Of a stretch of DNA of 64,000 nucleotides, positions 50,810 through 63,600 are shown piece by piece. The notes under the pieces were generated by a model. The model did not search any database. It was not told the origin of the DNA and was given only the letters and a program-made list of their open reading frames with translations. The translations under genes were made by a program, and so were the position numbers. How positions within the stretch are numbered: the stretch's first letter is position 1; each line of letters starts with the position of its first letter. Origin of the DNA: Kryptolebias marmoratus (taxonomy: Eukaryota > Chordata > Actinopteri > Cyprinodontiformes > Rivulidae); the NCBI RefSeq assembly GCF_001649575.2, contig NC_051434.1, positions 11,192,761-11,256,760 on the forward strand. The letters run 5' to 3'.

Positions 50810-50900
50810 AAGTCAGAATTATTTATATAGCACTTTTCAGCAACAAGGCGATACAAAGTGCTTTAAAACATGAAAACACAAAAATACAGAGTCAAAACAC
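50810..50900. repeat. Dispersed fish repeat (storage-tail type)
   Basis: The wording AGAATTATTTATATAGCAC ... CAACAAGGCGATACAAAG ... is that of a very common fish interspersed repeat tail, probably of a LINE or SINE. The orientation and full ends were not resolved. Confidence 0.45.
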
Positions 50901-51661
50901 ACACAACAATATCAAGATGTGAATCTAAATGAAATCTAAAAAAATCTAAATGAAATCATGAAAGCACTCACAACAATATAAAGTTAAAATTAAACATATC
51001 TAAAACGAGCTAGGATAGTAAGACACTAAAGTAAAGCTAAAATATGAGAATGAAATCAGGAGACTGAGCATATAAATAAGTTTAAACAAGAAAAGGCAGG
51101 ATAAAACTAAGTCATACTGACGTAAACTGAGGAAAGCTACGATTTAAGGACCTCAGCAGAACAGACTAAGATAAACTATAATAAACTATACCTTTGCTGA
51201 AGCTAATTCAACTAAAGTTTCAGCCAAAACAACCATGCTAATTCTGACTCAGGTATAGGTTAAGCTAATTCAACTGCTACTTACTTATTCAGCATTTTTG
51301 CAAACACCTGAGCTTCCATGACAACACTGTTGTCATAACAACTGCTCATTTAGCAACGGCAAAATTAACGCCATTAACTTAAACCCAGATTATCTTTAGA
51401 TAACACTGAATATAAACGAAATATACACATCCATAAAGGACAAAATGTCCCAGTTTGCATTAAAAAAAAAACACTAACAGTAACAGTAGGTTCTATATTA
51501 GCTTTTGACCGCTTAGCTAATAGAATGCTACCAGCTAGTAGCTCAGTTGTAGCATTTGCTTTATTTTCATAATGCTGTTTAGCAATAACTAAGACATATG
51601 CTAGGTTTAGCAATATTTTTTGTTAAGTTTGCCATATTTTCCGACATCATCGTGTTTTTAC

Positions 51662-51930
51662 CTCTTATTCTTTTTTAGCAAGAGACTCCTGCCGACTTCT
51701 AGGCGATGTTCCGCGACTGGTGACAATAATAATGGCTGTTCCCGCGATATTCAGAACAATATATCTATATATAAATACGGTCAGCCCGACAAAGAGAGAG
51801 TCAGAGAGACAAGTTTCAGAACATCTACTCTAAAGTTACAAAACAGACCACGGGTAAGCGGTTGGACATGAATGTGTATTCAGTTTATCGTGATTAAAGC
51901 GGCCATTTTACTCATACAGAACTTTGCTGC
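51662..51930 (-). promoter_or_regulatory. Putative first exon and promoter of gene D
   Basis: CpG-containing block upstream of gene D. A weak donor (GTAAAA) at 51661 would end a non-coding first exon. No conserved motif cluster was recognised, so this is a positional inference. Confidence 0.3.
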
Positions 51931-54672
51931 ATTCACGCGCGCTCGGACATCTGATATTTGCACACGTAAACGCACCACTTCAGGCTGCTTGCGTGTTTAA
52001 ATTCGCTTGCCTGAAAGTGCTGCAGCCTGATTCTAAAATATAGATAGCAAACTTTTACAAAATATATTTTGTAATAAATTATTTGTGGTGTGTTTATCTT
52101 TGTAACTTAGCTAGAGACTTGGAGAGTGTCAAAACTCAAGACCTAAATTTATGGATTCAAAGCTCAAATAAAAAAGTTTTGACTGTATCAAAGTTACAGT
52201 GAGACTGTGGGCAGATTAACTAACAAGATCTGTTGTTAATTTGATAATAAAGGATGTGTTTGTAACACAAAGTGACTATAGCACAACAAAAATGTTTCTT
52301 AGATTTTGATGCATAATGCTGCATTAGAATTAGATGCAAAGTCAACTCTTTCTGGTGATGCATCGTGCTTGAAGCTTTGGCAAAATATGCTGGTAATCTT
52401 GTCAAACACTGAAAGATCTGGCTTTGACATAATTAAGGAATCAACGGCAGGATGATTTGGGGTTGGAGCATGCCAAAGAAACCTTGAAAAAAGCTTTAGA
52501 TAGAGTACATTCCTCTTAAATGTGTTTACGACACAGTTATTTAGTTCAAGGTTGCGCACCGCCTTCCCTGGTCTAAAATGGGAGTAGCAAAGGTCACACC
52601 TAGTATCAATCCCATTTGACCTGCCTCACTCAGGTATTGACCCATGTGCCTGTTAGCCGCTATGATGCCTGACAGGAGCTTCCATGTTGTACAGAGGCAG
52701 GTGATTGGCTGGTAGCTGGATGGAATTAACCCATTTCTGGGGGTCTTTCAGGATCAATACCGTCCGGCGTTAGGTCAACCACTCCTGGTGGGTCCCTTCC
52801 ATCAGCAGCTGGTTCATTTGTTCTGCTAGGCGTTCGTGGACAGCAGTCAGTTTTCAAATGTCAAATTCTTCTTTTCAGATAAGACAACTCCATCCTACTT
52901 CTTGGCTCGTTCCCCATGGGTTTTTAATAACCTGTCTTTCTTCGGACTTCCTTTTATCTCTTATTGAGCCAGTCCACTTCCCATATCAACCATCATAGAT
53001 GCAGGGTGTCTCAACCATTAACTGTCTTAACCGTTTTCTTACCTCTTTACCTCCAACTTCCCTATCCTCCCTGTGCTACGTGCAGCTACGCACAAGTGTA
53101 AGCTATGGTCTAGCCTTGCATCATTTATCTGGTGTCAACTTTCACACAGACGTGATTTGTGATTACTTTAACTTCAGCTTAAAGTTGAACCTTTGATTTA
53201 GTTATTTCAAAGTTTAAAAGCATCGAAAGAAAGCACATTACATGTTTTTTAAAAGTTGTTTAAATGCTACTCAAATGTTCTAATACTGGTTTAATTTCAA
53301 CTTAAAGATATACATAATATGCTATCCTTAATCAAAAGAAAAATAATGTTCTCACACAACATCTGATATGAAGAAAAAGGAAAAAGAATAAACAGAAGAT
53401 ATATATAAATTGTCTTAAAGGGGAAAAGTGTGAATCCCATACTTTTCAAAATAATTAAAGGAGGTTAGGTACAATATTACCACAATTAAACATGAAGCTT
53501 GCGGGGCAGGAAATTACTCTTAATGGGTTAGCAAATGCACACGTAATCAGATAATCCATGAAACGGTAACAAAAGGTAACACCAAAGCAGATGTGGCGTT
53601 TTCTTTTCAACCCTGCAGGAATGTGGATATCACCTTTTGATGCCTGTAGTTTTATGAGGAGAAACAGTGTGTGTTCTTCTCAGAGTGTGAATTTCTCCAA
53701 GTAACAGAATTGACACTGATGGGTAGCCATTTTCGGGGGTCAGGGAGTCTGTGAAGGTTTCTTTTTAGGGCGAGGGGTCCTGGTGTCTGTCTAACAGCTG
53801 TTAAAAATGTAAACTTTGGTTAAGATAGAAGCGATCAGTTTACAGTCGCTTTAGGAGATTAGCAGATCAGTCAGCATTCTTTGTCTCTGATAAGATCAAC
53901 GGAGACATCTGGGTTCCCCCTCCAAACACCGCTGATTTAATTTGGTGAAACAGTCCATTTGCATTAAGCTAATAAAAGTGTAATTAAGTAATTTGCAGAA
54001 ATAGTTCTGACATATGACCCTACATAAATCCCACTTTGTATCTTCAGTAAACATTTTTGTTCATCATTTGATAAAATCTGTTATACATTTGCAGATAAAC
54101 ATTTAGTACCTTTGTGAAACTTTGGTACATCGATCCCAAATATAACCCCAATAAAAATGTATTTTTTTGAACATAGTGGGGTTTTTCCACTGAGAGAAAA
54201 CCAAGTTTGAAGAATGAGCGAGTTGTGACGAAGAACGATTTAATATGTACAATTATTTCTGCGCACAAAAACAAAAACCAGCTCAAGTACATTTTATCCA
54301 CAGTTTATAGAAAAAAACTACGTATAAAAAACTGTTTTACTTTTGATCTGATGTCAAATATACAGAAATGGCATTAAAATGATTACTTCAATATAAAAAT
54401 GCTACAAAAACAGGATCAAGTTAGCTTATTGACATTTTTTGTCTGACAAACTCTTCATATTACACCAGCTTTAATGTCTAATAGTGTACAAACCCGTAGT
54501 GGATTAGAACAAAAAATCCATACAACAAATGCAAAACAAACAATCATTACTGCCTTCTCAATGTAAAATCAAAACTACTTTAAACAAAACAGTTATCATA
54601 TAATAAATAAAACTGGACTTAAGTGAGAACAATTGACCAATATTCATAATGCTAAAAGATAAATAAAAAAGC
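51931..54672. other. Intergenic stretch between genes D and E
   Basis: AT-rich, with one LINE fragment near 52540-52880. The right end (about 54000-54672) is probably 3' UTR of gene E. No other gene or RNA is seen. Confidence 0.45.
52540..52880 (-). mobile_element. Degenerate LINE reverse-transcriptase fragment
   Basis: Minus-strand frames read LTAVHERLAEQMNQLLMEG, then RRTVLILKDPQK, then, after frameshifts, pieces resembling NYRPITCL and WKLLSGIIA. This wording is that of R4/Rex6-like or related non-LTR elements. Class assignment is tentative. Confidence 0.45.
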
Positions 54673-57600
54673 TCACTGATTATGTCCTGAACCTCTTGTC
54701 AATAAGTAGTAATACTGAAGCTGCTGCAGTCCCAGACTCTCCCAACCTGGAGGCCTCTGAGCTGCTAAACTGTGTCCGAATGAATGCGGAGTGAACGGGT
54801 TTCCAGCCCGGACTGGATACATCTGGCTCGAGTAGATGTACTCCTGAGACGAACTTTCAGCAACGACGACCGGATTGTTTTGCGTCGCGCAACCTGCAGC
54901 GGCCTGAGGGAAAAAATCTCCTCCTGAAAAATAAGCAGCTTGGCTGCGTGAAGCGTAAGAACCTCCTGGAACCGCCACAGCCGTCGGATCAGTGGGGAAA
55001 CGGTCCCCGTCGTCTCTGCTCGCGTCACCGTGAGTCTGTCTGTTACTGCTGCCCTGGAGCGTGTGCTTAGCAGGGTTCGGCCGGGTTGTTATGATGGTGC
55101 TAATGGACTGCTGACTAGACCTGTTGGGCTCCGAGTTCCTCTGTGGCATCCAGTCTTGTATTTGGTTACTGGGTGAGCAATTAGCCGGAAATGAGCTCAC
55201 ATTTTTGAAGAAGTCCTGAGCGCCGGAGCTCTGCAGTGTTTGTGGGGCTTTGGGTTCTTCAGCTGCAGCAGTAGACGTTAACACAACCCCGTCGAGGGGC
55301 GCTTCTGTGTTATTCGCTGCTGCACAGTTAGAGGTGGGATTTTTCTTCACTGCAGCTTTAACCAGCCGAGACTCTGAACCCAGTGCCGTTCTATCTGTTG
55401 CATTTTCAAACTCCGTGTTTAGAGGCTTTAAATCCTTCATACTTTTCATTTCAGAGGAGCTGGCAGCTTCGGCAGTGTCAGGAGCTGACATGAAGGGAGG
55501 CTGATTAATCTTAAAATTCTTTTCTTTTAACGCGGAGATCAGCTCTGTAAATAACTGCCTGTTCACAGTGGGTTTGATCAGCGTGGGTTCAGAGTCTTTG
55601 TCATTCAGGGCCAGCGGGGTGGGGTTCTCAGCAGGGATAAATGAAGCTGATGGAGGGTTGGGCTCACTGGCTGTGCGTTTGGCTGGTAAAGGGTGCTCCA
55701 GTGGGCCGCTGGTGCAGGACTGGAGCAGAGTTTCAGGGGGCGTTTCTGCTGCTCTTTTCCTGATCGGAGGGAGTTTATTTGATCTTTCATGGACTGCAGA
55801 GGTATCGTTGGTAGAAGCTGCTGAATTTGACACTGATTTTTCCTGCAGCATGGAACCGGAGTTTTGGAGCAGAGGCACATGCGGTTTGAATGTTTGTCGA
55901 GGAGATGAACCCCTGCAGGCCTCCTGAGGTGCGAGATGTGTCCCAACAATGGGGGCCGAAGAGGCAACAGGCTCATCCTGTGAGCTGGATGGGTCCACTT
56001 CAAGACTCCGGACTCTTACTTCTCCAACCACATCCAAATCTTCAACCCCGGCGTTCTCCTCCAAACTGGATTGTTCTGCTACTGAGAGACATATATGAAG
56101 AAATGAGTGAACACACACACACACAAAGCCTAAAAGAAACAACTAATTTATCTAGTTCAAGTTCTCTATAAATATTTCTAACATCTTCTAGTGGTAGACC
56201 GAGAGAAATGACAACATCACAATTGATAAAAAGCTGATCATGCCCCCTTCTTTTTTAACTTTACCCAATTAATTTTGCCTATAAAGAAAATATATATGTA
56301 TATACTTTCTAAAATTAAAAAATGCAGACAAAATTACTAAGTCAAAAGCCACAGCTAGAGCATGTTTTCTAGAGTCATGCATTTGAACTGATATCAACTT
56401 TTGCTCAAGATAACCTGTATAAATCTAGACTCAATTTAAGACAATTAATTAGGACTTGTAAATTAAGTCATTCACCAAATTCAGCTTAGATTTTCATTTG
56501 TAACTGAAAGCATTTTGATCCTTGTGGTAGCTGATTAATCTCACCACTTTCAGTTTTCTGGTTGTTCCCGAGCGCGTGAGCTGACTGTGTTTTTGACTCC
56601 CTTTCACTCCGCTGGTCTGTGGAACAGGAAAGGGAAATATTAAAGCTTGTTGGTGTGACGCAGAACCCGAGTTTAAACCCCGCCTGAAAGGTAACGCTCA
56701 TCTATGGTAAAAAAAAAAAAAAAAGGATGTATGGATGGGTCCAAACAAAACAAACATGGTTCCATTTTTGTCAGACGTTGCAATAATTTAAACACAGGTG
56801 GTCTAAATGGAGAAAGGTAAAGAAGACAGGGGGACGGGGGTCTCCCCAGTTACACTTCTTCTTCTTGTGATGTCACAAAAAACATCTGATTGCCTAATTT
56901 CTGTTAAATCTTGTAAAAAAAAAAAAAAAAACTCTCAAGAGATTGGGTTGTTTAGAATTGTCTTTGATGGCTTTTGTCTATTTTTGATGACCTAGGCAAC
57001 TTTTTTCTTTTTTTTTTAAACAAATGAATGAAGTGACAAACTTTAACGTCATCATAAGTCAAATAAAGACACTGAGAAAACGCCCACTACAGCGTGCCTT
57101 TAAACACACGTCACTTGCTCTACACAGTTGAACAGCAATTGTTCAGAAGGAAATCTTTAACCTTACAAACTCTTTCTGGCAACAAGATAATAATATATTG
57201 TGATGCTTCTCTTAGAGACGCAGTCGGTGTAAATGTACAGTAGGTGGTCTGACCAACAAGCACAGAGGGGCAAACAAATTGGCTCATCAGCCACACATTT
57301 AAGGAGAAAGTCAGCAGAACGAGAGGCAGCAGGATGAATTAAGCATTCTAAAACACTTAGTTGAACATGGCAGTGTAAAAATAACACAATTTGCTGTAAT
57401 ATTATAACTTGTTTGATCTATTAGGCTGTGTAAGAATGAGGATATATGGACGCAGTTAGAGAGGACATGGAGGTAGCTGGAGTGAGGACAGAGTTTGACG
57501 GAGGACGACAGCGGAAAGAAAAATAAGGACATGACACTGATTGTATTTATCAGGGGGAACTCACTGTTCAGCTGGGACGGTAGACAGAAGACGCTCGATT

Positions 57601-60600
57601 TGTCCTCCATGATGGTTTTCACAATCTTTAAAGCTACAAAAAAAAAAAAAAAAAAAAAAATCAGAGAATTACTTTGTAATAATGAGCCTTTAGTGAAACC
57701 ATAACGTCTGTAAACAGTTGTGGGTGAGGTTTGCTGCTACCTTCGCCAAACGAAGCTGTCTGAACGAACTCATGCAGCTCTGGAGCCAGCAGAAGACACT
57801 GCAAGAAAAACAACAACAAACATTTACTTCTCTCTTTTGAGATATTAATGTTAGATTCACATATGGAAGAGCATAAAGAGCAAACTAAATAATTATTTTA
57901 AAAGGTCAAATTTGTTTATTTTCTCAATCTGTGGAATGATATGGTTGTATTGTAGAACAAAATATGGATAATTGTACATTCTGATATGAGTGAAAAGAGG
58001 TAGGAGTTATAAGTATTTGCTTCCTCCCACACATTTCTGAACAGGAAATTACATTTTTTGGGGGAATTAGTCTATATAGAGTTTGACACGGTTTATACAA
58101 CATTATTTTGATGGCTTTCTTATGTTTTATCTTAGTTTTTTTTATTAAAGTACCTGTGCGTCCACCTTGTAGAACTGCTCCCGCGCCGAGAGTTGCCGGA
58201 CGATGAAATTTAAAAGTTCCCTTTTAAATGCGGGAGTCAGATCTTCCTCCTGCCAGAACATCTGCAGGAACTCTGGGTGCTTTCGCCTCTGAAAAGCAAG
58301 CAAATCGCAGTTGAAAACTCGCTGCTGTGAGCCAAGCATCTGTTGCTCCCGTTTGTCCACGCGTCACCACCAACACGGACCAGGAATTTGAGCTGGTGAT
58401 CAAAGCTGACCATGTGATGACAGATGTCCCGACACGAGATCTTCTCCTCGCAGCTTTCACACAGGTAGAACGTTTTCGGAGGAGTCCTCTGACACTCCCA
58501 CACAGAGGCCATACCTGAGGGGTACACGCCCGTTTTCTTTTTAAACACGCTGCACAGGCGAAGTGCCAGTAAACGGCAGGAGCGAGGAGGATGCAAATGG
58601 ACACACTTACCAATGACCAGTTTGGGCTCCGGACAATGTGCTTTCAGGTAAAAAGGCAAATTACTGCAGCCCTGAACTTTCCCCCCTGTAACAGACATAT
58701 ATTATTATTACAAACTACCCTAATAAATGACAAAATAAAAGTCACACTCGGATCCTTAACACTAACCAAAGAGAGTTGAGGGCTGCGCCTGTGATGAACT
58801 CTGCTCTTTGGGTCCTGTGCCGTGGTCTGGAGCTTGTGCTCTACAGCTCAGTCCCGATGAGCTCTGCTGTCCCGCTGAAGCATCGGTTTGCAGCTCCGGG
58901 CTGCAGATTTGAACTGGTGAAGGTTTCCCCGGACATTCGTAAGCTTTCTGCGGGCCCTGCGAGGTTGACTCGCTCTTCCTACGCTGTGTTTCAGCAGTGA
59001 GGGAATGCTCTGTGCCGCTGGGAGTTTTTACCACTTTGGCTCCTGGGAAATTAAGATGAAGATTTAGCTTAAATGAGTTATATTACAAAACAGAGGAATA
59101 GAGGAAAAGCACAAAATTTGGGTGGAAATCTCAGAATCAGACCTGTTGTTTTGTCAGCTTGACGGCTCAGAATGAGGTCCGGATGAGTTTTACTTGCTGA
59201 TGGAGAGTTTTCCTCACCGCTCAAATAGGCCTCCATTTCTACAAAGATCAATAAAACATCAAACACCGTACAGCTGAAAAATCTTTGGTGGTTTTTTCCT
59301 TTCCTTTGGTAATGAACAAAAAGTGTGAGTTTGATTTCTTTACCCGTTATCTGAACTTGCAGCGCCTGGTGCAGTGTTTTGTTCCCCATATCTGGTTGTT
59401 TTTTGGAAGGAAATCGTTGTATTTCTGTATCTGGCACTGTCGATCCTTGGAAACAAACAAACAAAATAAACAAGGCAAAACTTGTTTATAATCGTTTTAA
59501 TTCAGTGAAGAAAAGAGTTACAAAAAAAAATAAAAGAAGAACCGTGAAAGTTTCCTGTTTAATAAATACAGGCAGAAATATTTTAAATTAATGTCGATCA
59601 GATTTAAATCTCAGAAAAAAACACTTTAATTTAAAATCTTGATTGTATCTGTATTTTAACAAACATTTTCTACATTTCTTACATACTTTATTGTCTTCAC
59701 TGCTGCTTTTGAGCAGTTTAAGAGAAATTAAATCAAGGAATTAGGGACAATAAAGACAAGATATTTCAACTCGTTTTTTTTTTTTTAATTTGGATTAAAA
59801 AAAATATATATATATAAGATTCTGGTCTCTAATCTGCTCAGCTGTAAGTAAAGCTGGTCAGTTTGCAAGTATTGTCTTTAACGAACCCTTTGGGCACCAA
59901 AAAGTGAAAAAAAAACAAAAAAAAAAACAACAACTTGCACACATACTATTATTATTAACAACTATTTCACAACCATAGATCAAATACAAAGCTTTAACTC
60001 ATCTGACCAAACATCCAATTCAATAATACTTCATTGATCCCAGAGGGAAATTAAACGTTGGTGTAACTCATGTAGCACGAAGAACGCTGCATGTCAGAAA
60101 GACACACATTAGTTGGAGCACGAAGCAGCAGAAGACACGTAGCTGACAGATAAGATAATAAAATTATAAAGAACAGATTACGGGCTCTTGTATATACACA
60201 GCAAAAGAAGTTCTAGAAAAAAAATAAAAACAAAAAATAAAGAAGTGTTTACCAAATCTCTCAGTGGGAGGTGTGACTTCAACATGACACTGATCCTCTG
60301 CATCCGGCTCCAACTGAGCAGCGTCTAATGTGAACAGAAATAACGTTTTGTTCAGCTGGAACTGTGCACCCCCATGAAAGAAATCCCAGGTGTCTCATAC
60401 CTGCCACGTCTTCGGAGTAAAAATCGTGAATCTGGACGGGTTCTGGATCACTCTGATCCTGAATCTCATCATCAACTTCCATGTCTTCATCCTCTGAATG
60501 CTGGTGAAACGTCACGTTGGACTCCATTTCTGTGGCAAAAAAAAACAATAAAACGCCCAAAACTGTGAAGTTTGAAAATACTTCTGTTTGTGTTTGTTTT

Positions 60601-63600
60601 TGTTCATGGATTTAAAAAAAACAAACAATCTGCATTCTTACCTGAAATCTGGTCCTGAATTCTGTCCTCCTGTTCTAGCTGGTCATCGTAAGAGACAAGC
60701 ATCCCTGAGGAAAACAAACACGGTTCAGTGACGGGAATTATTTGTCTCTGTCTCAGACTGACAAGTGTTTATAACGTCACAAAAACATAAATTAAATTAA
60801 ACAAAATGATAGACGGTGAAATGGCTTAAATCTGAAGATAAAAATGTTCAAATCTGAGTGGGAGAAACAACATTTAAGTCGATTTACCATCAACTGAGCT
60901 TGAAACTTCACACAAGCTGGAAACTTCGAGCCTCGAAGCGCCTGAAGAATCGGCGACGGGACACGATGAAACCTGCGAGCCTTTTTGTCTCACCATTTCT
61001 TTCACCCGCTGCACAGCTGAGCATGGAGAAGAAAATTAGGATCCCAACAATGAACGATTATAGAAAACAAATTATTAGTGAATAAAGTCCCAACAAGTTG
61101 ATTGTTTCACATGATACCGGGTTGGATTTGTGTTCATTTGGTTGTGGAGAATTATTATAAAGCCAGAAATACTGGTGCGGTTTCAGCCGTGCATAGCTGC
61201 AAAAGTTTGTATTATTTAAGTCATTGTAAAGGAAATATAAAGGTCTGTGAGAAGAGTGTGTGTGGGGAACAGCATACTCGAGGGTGTGTTGAGGAAGAGA
61301 GTTCGACAGGCAGGAGCACAAGAGAGCACAAGGCTTCCTCTGTTACAAACAGACTTCCTGACGTCTCATGGAGTGTGCTTTTTAAAATTGAATTAAGGAG
61401 TAATTTAGATGATTTCCGAGGAGGGACTATAATGATGACAGATTACTCTCCCTGATTTGACCTACACCAGGCTTTAACGCTGTAATGTCCATGGCTGAGA
61501 CACAATCATTATCAGCCCCAAAAAGGAAAAGGAAATATAAAAAAGGGGGCTGATCCTTTAAAAGGATGAAGATACCAGAGGAAAGAAGGAGTTTTTAGAA
61601 GCTATATATTGTGATATATTCAGCCTGTAAGACTCAGTCTTTGTGTCCAGGGCAGAGACTCACCGGGTTCAGTTTTGTTGTTGCATGTGGCCAAAAATTA
61701 AACCTTTTAAACTTTTGCATTGGACTCTTTGTTTTCATTCATGGCTGAAAAAATTCTTCAGCTGCTGTGTTTGAGAGTAATCCAAGTAAATAGATTTTAA
61801 CTCACTGAATATTAACCAAACATCCAAATAAGATGAAAGCTAAAGTTGAAACAATATCTACAAAATGACAAAAATAAAACAAAAAAAACACTGACATGAC
61901 ATCATATAAGAATAACTTTACCCTCTTTGTCTGAAAGAAGCCTCAGTTCTTTATACAGCTCCTTCCCAACTTCCAGTTTCTTGTTAAAAAAAAACAAAAA
62001 ACAGCAGTAATTACAAAAACTGCACACAAGCATCCATACTGATTTAGTGATAAATGTTCTTCCACTCACATAATAATACAAACATGTCAATTAATGGTTC
62101 AGTTTTGGTTGTATTTTGGAAAGTTATGTACATCAGTTGTCAGGGTGGATAATGTAGGCTCTCTAAAAGGGTTAATGACTAATTTGTGTTTGAAGAATGA
62201 CAGCTAAATAATCTTCTGTCAGTGGAAGAGTGAAGGAGTTAAGGAGCTGCTTTTTTACCCCCAGTCTTCAGAGAAAAGAGCTTTAAAAACTGTCCACCAA
62301 CGAGAGCTTTAGGACTGTAATCCTACGGTAAGTTGACTACAAGAGAAAGTCTTTGCTTGTGGTGAAAGAAAGCATAATTAGTGATGTTTAAGCTTGACTA
62401 AAATTGACAAAGTCAGCATTAAAAAAGTCCAGTTTCATCTTGTTCCTTTTTGATGTTGAGGTGAACTTGAGGTGCCGAAAAGAAGAAGAAGAAAACAAAT
62501 TAAAAGGAGTAATAATTTGGTTTAAAAAGAAAAAGGAACATTTCTCATTTTTTTGTGTCCCTTAGCCAAATGGGTGTGTTGATTGGTTACAGTAAGGTTA
62601 CAATCAAGAAGCAGATTTTTTGTTTTCAGGTAAGAATGACGCTGGATTTATACTCCACGAGACATGCAGAAATCTGCTCTCATTGTCAGCGATGCATCGA
62701 TGGTCAGAACTTCGTTGTAGGCGTGTTTACGCGGCACTGTGGATGAACTCCGAAGGAGTCATTTCACTACAGCTGCTCCGCTGAGAAGCAGCTGGCCGAG
62801 GTGGTTAGAAAATACAGCTCTCCAAGCAATTTAATAATTTATCAAAATAGCCAAATGGCAAAAAAAACACAGGGACGGAGGAGTGGAGAAGCCGGCAGGA
62901 AGAAACCTGTTCTGGCGCCGTGGGAAGGTGGGAGGAGTTTCTCGGGAGCTCTGCGCCACCGTTTGACATGGAGTATGAAATGTCCACGCAAAAAAAGAAC
63001 ATCTCAACCACGTGACGAGAGCAGATTTCTTCACTTCTAACAGACTATGAATCCAGCTTCAGTCCAATTAGCTTGTAAGGATGTAGCACTTTGAGAGCTT
63101 AGTATTTTCTGCGGTGGTCCTTTTCATGACAAGCTGAATAATTACTCTTCTAATAAGAACATTAAAATCACAGTAAAATGTTCATTAAAGTTTATAATAA
63201 AAGGGACATTTCTGAAGGTCACCTGAGCCGACCGGGTGTGCGGCAAGTCCTTCTCAACCTTCGCCAAAAGGGCCACGGTGTGGCTTAATTTACTTTTCAG
63301 CTCCGACTCCTTTGCGGTCCATTCAGGGTACTTCATTTTCTAGGAATAGCATAGACCCCACCCCAAAAATAAGAGATAAATCAGTTAACTTTTGTTTTGT
63401 TGTCATGCTTCACAAGTCGCAAGATGTAACATTTCCGTACCACGTAGTTAAGCTGGTGGTCAAAGTTGGTCAGGTGATACTGACTGGATAAGTTCAACTT
63501 ATCTGAACACAGCAGACAGTAGACCTGCTTCTTTTTGTCACAGGACACAACAATCAGCTGGTTTGTTCCTAAACGTTAACAAGAATAAAGGAGGTCTGAT

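Larger units (their letters stand above)
48751..51661 (-). other. Gene D upstream introns with a possible 5' exon
   Basis: A 68-nt block at 50391-50458 has an acceptor-like CTTTTTAG before it and a strong donor (GTGAGT) after it on the minus strand; it could be a 5' UTR exon of gene D. I could not find a reading that joins it in frame. Other sequence here is AT-rich or repeat. Confidence 0.3.
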